Below are positions 58,131 through 64,000 of a stretch of DNA of 64,000 bases, one piece after another. The stretch lies in the NCBI GenBank assembly GCA_963969365.1, contig OZ017757.1:434001-498000 (forward strand), given 5' to 3'. The notes under the pieces are model-generated. The model worked only from the letters and a program-made list of their open reading frames with translations. It was not told the origin of the DNA and made no database searches. Position 1 is the first letter of the stretch; every line of letters begins with the position of its first letter. Made by a program: the position numbers and the translations under genes. This stretch comes from Asterochloris sp. CNOR1. Taxonomy: Eukaryota; Chlorophyta; Trebouxiophyceae; Trebouxiales; Trebouxiaceae.

Positions 58131-61100
58131 CTACACTGCTGAGACGGTCCCATCGAGATTCAAGCACCATGCGCGGCTCACACTCTTGACAGCGCCTTTC
58201 TTGGGAAGCTGAGCATAGAAGGAGACTGCTCCATTGGGCATCTTGAGCTCAATCATGTGGCGCCCGCCAGGCTGCTTGCGTATGAACAGCTTCCCCTGGC
58301 GCTGGTTCCCCCACCCCTGCAGAGAGTAATTCACTCGTGTGATTGCCTGTGGCAGGCTGTGCAGGTCTGCTCCTTAACACTGTCGCATGATGGGGCATTG
58401 TCTTGGGAAGTGCTCCTATGCGTGAACCTGCTTGCAACAACCCTAACCCTAACCCCCCCTGTGGGGCATCGCTACTTCATCCCTGCACAGAGTGAGAAAC
58501 TTGAAACAGTGGATCTTGTCTGGCGGGGTGTGGCTGCTGAAGCCTGGCATGGACTGGCGCACCTCTGCGAACAGGGACAAGTAGCCAGGAGATGTATCAG
58601 GCAGGCCCTGCACAGAGTGGCAATCAGTCAGGTGTCTTCGGCAGGCTACAACTGCTGAAGCGTGGTGCTGGCCACCCGCTACAGACACCATTAAAAAAAC
58701 TGGGCAGTGTGTTTGCTTGCAGGTGCTGCGCACCCATGCAATAGCCTGCTGGCAGGTGAACAGCCTTTTCTGTGGCTGATTGTCCCAGCCTTGCTCACAG
58801 AGCAGAGTCACAGGCTTACAGTCAGCTGGCTCCCTGTGGAGGCCTACATGTGCTGAAGCCTAGCGTGACTCCAAACCCTTCAGGGCATCAGTGGCTCTCA
58901 ATCAGTGGGGTTTCAGCCGCCCCTGCACGCTGTTTAAGCATGGTGCAGGCGTCACGCAAGACATGCCCAGATCTCCCTGATGCTGGCTGCTCTACTGCAC
59001 GAGACAGAACGTGGCACGCACAGTCATGTGTGGCACAATGCGGGCCTGTACTGTGCAGCTGAGCAGCAAGCCAGCATCAGACAGTTTACACTCAAAGGCT
59101 TGCCTGCTGGGTCCTTGAGAGCACAGCAGAAGGGGGGCTACATGGCAGGGCCCAATGCACAGGCAGATACTAAAGCTCCAGGGACTTGCCTCTTTGGGAT
59201 CGCTCAGGTTCTTGAGAAGGAACGCCCTCACTTCATCAGAGAAGGCCACATTCTCATCCTCCTTGAACTCTACCTGCAGCAGTGTCCCTTTCTCTTTGCA
59301 CTGTGGTTTTGCAATGGGCAAGTCTCGGGCCCCAGCGCGCAGAACCCGTGGTGATGAAAGCGACCAGTTTCTGTGGATAGCAGGCCGCTGCAGGTGGGAC
59401 TGCTGGAAGGCCTCTGCAGGGAGAAGTCAACTGCTCAGCAGGCCAGGCCAAGATGGGGCTGTCCCCTGGCGCAGCCAGCCGCACCCTCCTCAGCATTCTA
59501 CTGCAGGCAGTCAGGCTGCCTGGCTTCACACTGATATTGGCTTGACACATGAGAGGTAGGGGACACCTTGCACGTGCGGTGCTGAGTTAGTTATGCCCAC
59601 ACAAGCGCTATGCCCACACATACACCTCAGCGCAACCTGCAGGCAGGCAGCCTGCTGGCATTTCATGGCAGGGTCAGCCAACGCTCGCGCACATTTCGCA
59701 ACCCACAGGCAGCCCAAGATGCCGGCACTGTTGGCAGAGCCAGCCAGTCTGCAGGCAGGCGGACCCTAGCTGAGAGGAACACAGGGCCATGACAGCCTTC
59801 GGTGCAGTGCGACACCTCAATCGTGTTGCCTCCCACCTGCGGGCCAACCAGCTGGTTCTTCAAAGTTCTGCCTGTAATTTGCGTTTGTGCCGGTCTTTCA
59901 GCTCTGGGGTTCAGCAGTACTGGCCTGTGCCTTGCATCAGTTGTGATGTTGTGTCCTTCATTCAGCTCTTAAGATTATGCAGCACTGGCCCACCGCACCA
60001 AATACCAGCAGTGCATGAACTGCCTAGCAGTGACTCTCACTCACTCTGCAGTTGTGGCCTCCTTGCAGTACCCATCAGCAATGCCGGGGACATGTCCCTT
60101 ACCCCCAGCTGTCAGGCCTCCACCAGCAACTCCTCTTCGAAGCCTTTGCACTGGCACCCGTCTGTCCCAGCATGGCGGTGTGCTGACTTCAGATGTGACT
60201 CCCACTTGCATCCTCTGAGCCAAGTCTCTGTGCAGGCACAACCCGGTCACAGCAGCCAGCACCAAGGTGTGGCGCTGTCTCCCCTGACGACCGACCTGGC
60301 CTCTCACAGCTCGCGTCCGCAAACTCCACATCATGCCAGACGATCTGGTCACAGCAGCCAGCATCAGGTTTGGGTTTGTCCCGCCCTGAACGCCTGCCGG
60401 TCCCTCACTCATCCTACCAGCAATTGTCAAACTCACGTTTGGCTCATTGGCGCCAGTGTCTTCAGCCTCCCCCTCTGGTTCGGCCCCTCCCCCGTTGTTC
60501 GGTCCAGCTGCGGCACCCCCTGAGCCAAACTCCAGAGGCGCTCCAGGTCCAAACGCTGGTGCGCCCCCAGAGCCAAACGGAGGCACTGCTCCAGGGCCAA
60601 AGGCTGGGGTGGTGGCCGGCGGGAAAGCAAATGATGGTGCACTGCCTGCAGGCAAGATGGGTAGTCCCATGTCAGCTGGGATGGCACTTGTGGGGCAACA
60701 TGGCTCTGGTCATGGCGCTGGTCAGCTTGGGCCACTCTGCATGCTGCCTGCAGCAGGGACATCAGCCCCTGGCGTGAGTGCCCCAAGCACAGGTCCCTGC
60801 AGCTCAGCGATGAGCTACATGGCACAATGCTGGTCTGCAAGGGGTCATCACTGTCGGCACTGCCCCTGCCCACGTCGGCACCAGCAGCACTGCAATGAGT
60901 GCTGCAGAGGCCCGTACTGTGACCTGCACGGCTCAAGGAGCCGCCAGAGCCCTTAACACAACAAAGAGTGAAGCACAGCTGCAACAGTGCAATTCCCAAT
61001 GTGCTCACTTGCACCGCTCCCAAAGCCGCCGAGGCCCGCTGCGGCCGCAGAGCCAGCGCCCGTGCCAGCCGTTGTTGCCCCCAAGCTGAAGAGGCTTGGT

Positions 61101-63090
61101 GACGCGGCAGAGCTGCCAAACGTGAAGGACGGTGCTGTGCCGCCACTGGCCGTGGGCGGTGCAGGCCCGCCGAATGAGAACCCATGGCTGCCTGCAGCTG
61201 AGCTGCTGGCGCCTGCACCCGTTGTTGGCTGGCTGGCAGCTGCCATGCTGCCTGCCCCAAAGGAAAACACCTGGCTGCCAGCAGCCGTGCTGGTGCCTGC
61301 CCCCACACTTGGCTGGCTTCCAGCCGCCGAGCTGCCTGCCCCAAAGGAGAAGCCCTGGCTGCCACTGGCGCTGCCAAAGCCAAACGTAGGGGCCCCAACA
61401 GATGCCTGAGCCCCTGCAGCTCTGGCAGCGCCTGCCCCAAAGACTGCCTGGCTCCCAGCTGAGGCGCTGCTGCCTCCTCCAATGGACAGCGCAGGGCTGC
61501 CGGGAGCCGCGCTGGTTGTACCAAAGCTGAAAGGCGGGTTGCTGGGCACAGAGAAGGAGGTGGGGCTGCTGGCCTGGGTGACCTCCCCTGAGCCTGTCAC
61601 CGAGGTGGACTCGCTGCCAGTTGCTGAGCCTGCAGCCTGGTTGGCTGCGGCTGAGCTGCCTCCCAACCTAAACAGGGGGCCCCCAGAGGCAGGCTGGTTC
61701 CCTGCAGCTGAGGTGCTGCCACCCCCAAAGCTGAACAGGGGAGCCCTGGAGGCAGGCTGACTCCCAGCAGCTGAGCTGCCTCCCATGCCAAACAGGGGAG
61801 CCCCAGAGGCAGCCTGGTCCCCCGCAGTCGAGCTGCTGCTGCCCCCAAAGCTGAACCGGGGGGCCCCAGAGGCAGCCTGGTTTTGTACACTTGAGCTGCT
61901 GCTGCCCCCAAAACAGAACAGGGGAGCCCCAGGGGCAGCCTGGCTCCCTGCAGCCGAGCTGCTGCCGCCGAAGCCAAACAGGGGGGCACCAGCAGATGAG
62001 CTGGTGCCGAACAACCCGCCTGTCGAGCTGGCCCCAAAGTTGAAACTGGGCACGCCGGATGTGGGTGCCGGGCTGGCAGCAGCTGAGCTCGCGCCAAACA
62101 TCGTGCCCTGGCTGCTGCCACCGTCAAAGGGAGGTGCCTGGCTGACGGCAGGCCTGCTGGCCTGTGCTGCGCTGCTGCCAAAGGCAAACGGTGGCAGGCC
62201 AAAGGACGGCGCCGCACTGCCCCCCAAGGTCTGGCTGGCAGCGCCCGAGCTGACTCCAAACACTGGGGGCCCCTGGCTGCGGCTGCCCACTGGAGGGGTC
62301 TGCGAGACCTCCTCTGCAATGGGCGGCAGGCTGGGCCCAGCAGGGGCGCCGCCGAACCCTCTGTCAAACCCTCCATAGGCTGCTGAGCCTCCAGGGGTTG
62401 CTGCAGAGCCAGGTGCGGCTGCCGCAACGCTGCTGGCTGCAGGCGGTCCTGTGCTGGGGCTCCCAAACCCAAAGGTGTTGTTTGACCCGTCGCCAGCATG
62501 GCCAAAGCTCCCTGCTGCCTTGCTCAGGGGATCGCTGCCTGTCATTGCAGCGCCTGCACCAGCACAGCCAGGGCAATTGACAACGCAACCATTTCCAAAG
62601 GTGAAGAGGACATAGGGCTGAGCTGAGAGACAGCAGAGTGACAGTCAGATGCAGCAGGGCCTGCATTGCATTGCCGAGCTGAACGCACATGGGAGAGGGA
62701 CAACATCAAGCTGGCGCTGGTGGGGCACAAGCGGCACCAGCATGTTCTCAAAGTGTAACCAGAGCCCCTGCCAGACAAGGCCTACACCACCCAGGTGCCA
62801 GCAGTACCTCACAACCTGCTTGCTGTACAACAGACCCTGCATCCTCACTGTCACTGCTTGCCTGCAATGCCATCTGCGGCTCCCATGGCAGGCTGCCAGC
62901 TCACTCCAGAGGCAACCCCGCCCTTGCTGCTGGCAGGCGAACCAAAGAGGCCGACTGTGCTGCTCTTGCCTGCCGCTGCTGCAGCTTCCGAGCTGCCACC
63001 CGCCCCAAACTTGGTGCTGGTGTCCGCCCCAAACAGTGGCTGCGCTGGCCTGCCTGCTTCAGACCCAGCGTGGCCTGCAGGGTTTGAGAC
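58131..63090 (-). CDS. FG-repeat nucleoporin with Nup50/RanBP1-like C-terminus
   Basis: Component of the nuclear pore permeability barrier. Minus-strand exons include about 63090-62885 (PLFGADTSTKFGAGGSSEA), 62538-61009 (over 500 residues of Gly/Ser/Ala with FGFG, FSFG and LFG motifs about every 20 residues), about 60652-60438 (FGPG/FGSGG repeats, then an acidic GEAEDTGANEPN end), about 59285-59205 (VEFKEDENVAFSDEVRAFLL) and about 58320-58131 (GWGNQRQGKLFIRKQPGGRH then MIELKMPNGAVSFYAQLPKK and a stop). The last two resemble the start and middle of a RanBP1/Nup50 PH-like domain, by memory only. FG-repeat identity is firm, the Nup50-type assignment moderate. The N-terminal exons are not placed and may lie beyond the window; the exons between 60.4 and 59.3 kb are also unresolved. 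Confidence 0.8.
58441..58457. repeat. Short interstitial telomere-like motif
   Basis: Two perfect CCCTAA units followed by a C-run inside a nucleoporin intron. Too short to claim a telomeric origin. Confidence 0.5.
58715..58800 (-). repeat. Decayed copy of the nucleoporin PH-like exon start
   Basis: The minus strand reads EQGWDNQPQKRLFTCQQ against the real LQGWGNQRQGKLFIRKQ near 58320-58260. The copy loses the frame soon after. Confidence 0.75.
60240..60420 (-). repeat. 102-base tandem pair in the nucleoporin gene
   Basis: ggtcacagcagccagca occurs at 60245 and 60347, followed in both by related text (ctgtctcccctgacgac / ttgtcccgccctgaacg, then gacctggcctctcac / gccggtccctcactc). One of the two is probably a real exon, but I could not decide which. 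Confidence 0.65.
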
Positions 63091-63099
63091 AACATCAGC

Positions 63100-64000
63100 G
63101 CTGATGCTGCAGCGGCGAGGCAGTCACTCAATGATTCAGCGCAGCCTGGAGAGTGCTGGGTGTTGCCCAGTGCCGTCTGAATGATTTGGACTGTATGCCT
63201 AAGCTGAGGGAATGGACAACAGAACAGCTGTGTGTGTTCTGCGTTTGCTTGTTAGCCTGCAGGGTGCAGCGCCCCATTTGCACTGGTGATGCTGTCACAG
63301 CTTAGCTTGTTGATGGTTGCATGTTTGTGCCTCAGCCACAGTCTGGGCAGGTCTGCCCGATGTTGATTGAGGCCTTATCTGCATGTCCTGTGAGGTGGGA
63401 TGCAGCGCAGGGCTGCTGCTGCTGCAGGAGGTTGTTATACAAAGAGGGCAGTGTGACTCACCTCCAGTGAGCTGCACAATGAGCTGCACGTGGTTTGCCT
63501 CTTTCCTCATGAGGGCTTTGCATGATAACATCAGATATGATGGCTGTGCAACATGCTTGTCCATCGATAAGTCAGTCCAAAAGGTGAGTATCTTGAAGCT
63601 GCGAGGACTGAGGACGCTTGGCTGTGCTGGGCACCGTGAACAGGGGCTCACCATGCTGCTTGCCTGTTGTCAGGCCAGCAGCTCGGCAGGCATACAACTG
63701 GCAATGCAACAACACCCACCCGGGGCAATGCGTCCACCTTTGGAAGTAGGGGCATGCTGCCGGCTGGTGTCCTGCTTGATGGGGCGGCCAAGCAAGCCTC
63801 GACCTGAGTCATTCCCCTTGGACCACCTGTCTGACAGGCTGGCTTCGAGCCCCACGTTGCTCCCTTGTGCAGACTCTTTGACACCACAGAGCCTGCCAAG
63901 CACTCGTCCGACTCAGGCAAAACTCAGGAGGCGCACCGAAGCTGAATCTGGACTGGAGCTCACCATGCAGAGCAAAGCGACTCCGCTGCCTCCCGCCTCC
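63100..64000. other. Probable 5' part of the nucleoporin gene, exons not resolved
   Basis: Minus-strand open frames at about 63920-63650 carry a basic, Ser-rich sequence (SDRWSKGNDSGRGLLGRP) that could be an N-terminal exon of the nucleoporin. No FG motif, start codon or splice chain can be fixed, so this is left open. Confidence 0.3.

Noticed and set aside
58441-58457. Possible internal telomere or chromosome-fusion scar (CCCTAA twice)
   Set aside because: Only two units, and no subtelomeric context; chance is sufficient.
60433-62378. Long open frames on both strands across the FG-repeat exon
   Set aside because: GC-rich repeat shadows; only the minus frame with regular FG/FSFG motifs and good splice ends is credible.
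1-64000. CRISPR array, tRNA, rRNA or bacterial operon
   Set aside because: Repeats here are degenerate and exon-derived, no cloverleaf or rRNA core was recognised, and gene structure is plainly nuclear eukaryotic.

Overview
This window looks like nuclear DNA of a green alga, most likely a trebouxiophyte-like chlorophyte. Genes are broken into many short exons (about 50-250 bases) by GT-AG introns, most of which end in TGCAG. TGTAA, the chlorophyte poly(A) signal, follows at least two genes. One gene carries a pherophorin-like Ser/Pro-rich stalk. The genus cannot be fixed from the sequence alone. Because genes are so fragmented, most long open frames are shadows. Genes below were rebuilt from splice sites, phase agreement and protein-family signatures.

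Layout. 1-9.27 kb (+): condensin subunit CAP-G, 5' end outside the window. 9.37-10.96 kb (-): patatin-like lipid acyl hydrolase with a probable plastid transit peptide, convergent with CAP-G. 11.7-17.75 kb (-): glycoside hydrolase family 43 enzyme with an N-terminal beta-trefoil-like region. 18.05-21.03 kb (-): a tandem pair of genes with repeated zinc-ribbon modules, one broken and one open. 21.7-33 kb (-): XPC/RAD4, the nucleotide-excision-repair damage sensor. 34.1-34.7 kb (+): decayed third copy of the zinc-ribbon gene. 34.9-37.55 kb (-): small type I membrane protein resembling plant Expp1. 37.83-42.3 kb (+): NADP-dependent short-chain dehydrogenase of the YdfG/YMR226C type. 42.1-42.96 kb: diverged inverted repeat whose relative lies at 57.5-57.96 kb. 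43.3-56.96 kb (+): very large single-pass cell-surface protein with Pro-rich stalk, mucin-like and 64-residue repeats, Cys-rich modules, PKD/REJ-like region and C-terminal membrane helix. 58.1-63.1 kb or beyond (-): FG-repeat nucleoporin with a Nup50/RanBP1-like C-terminus.

Most of these are unrelated housekeeping or surface genes, so no operon-like pathway is implied. The most striking signal is structural. In at least six of the genes, introns hold degenerate tandem copies of the neighbouring exon together with its splice acceptor or donor, often at a regular spacing (97 bases in CAP-G, about 95 in the dehydrogenase, 158 and others in XPC, about 100-110 in the Expp1-like gene). One exon in each array keeps an open frame and the family motif; the others have decayed. 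The same kind of local duplication is seen inside coding sequence of the patatin gene. I read this as introns that grow by repeated tandem duplication of exon-intron junctions.
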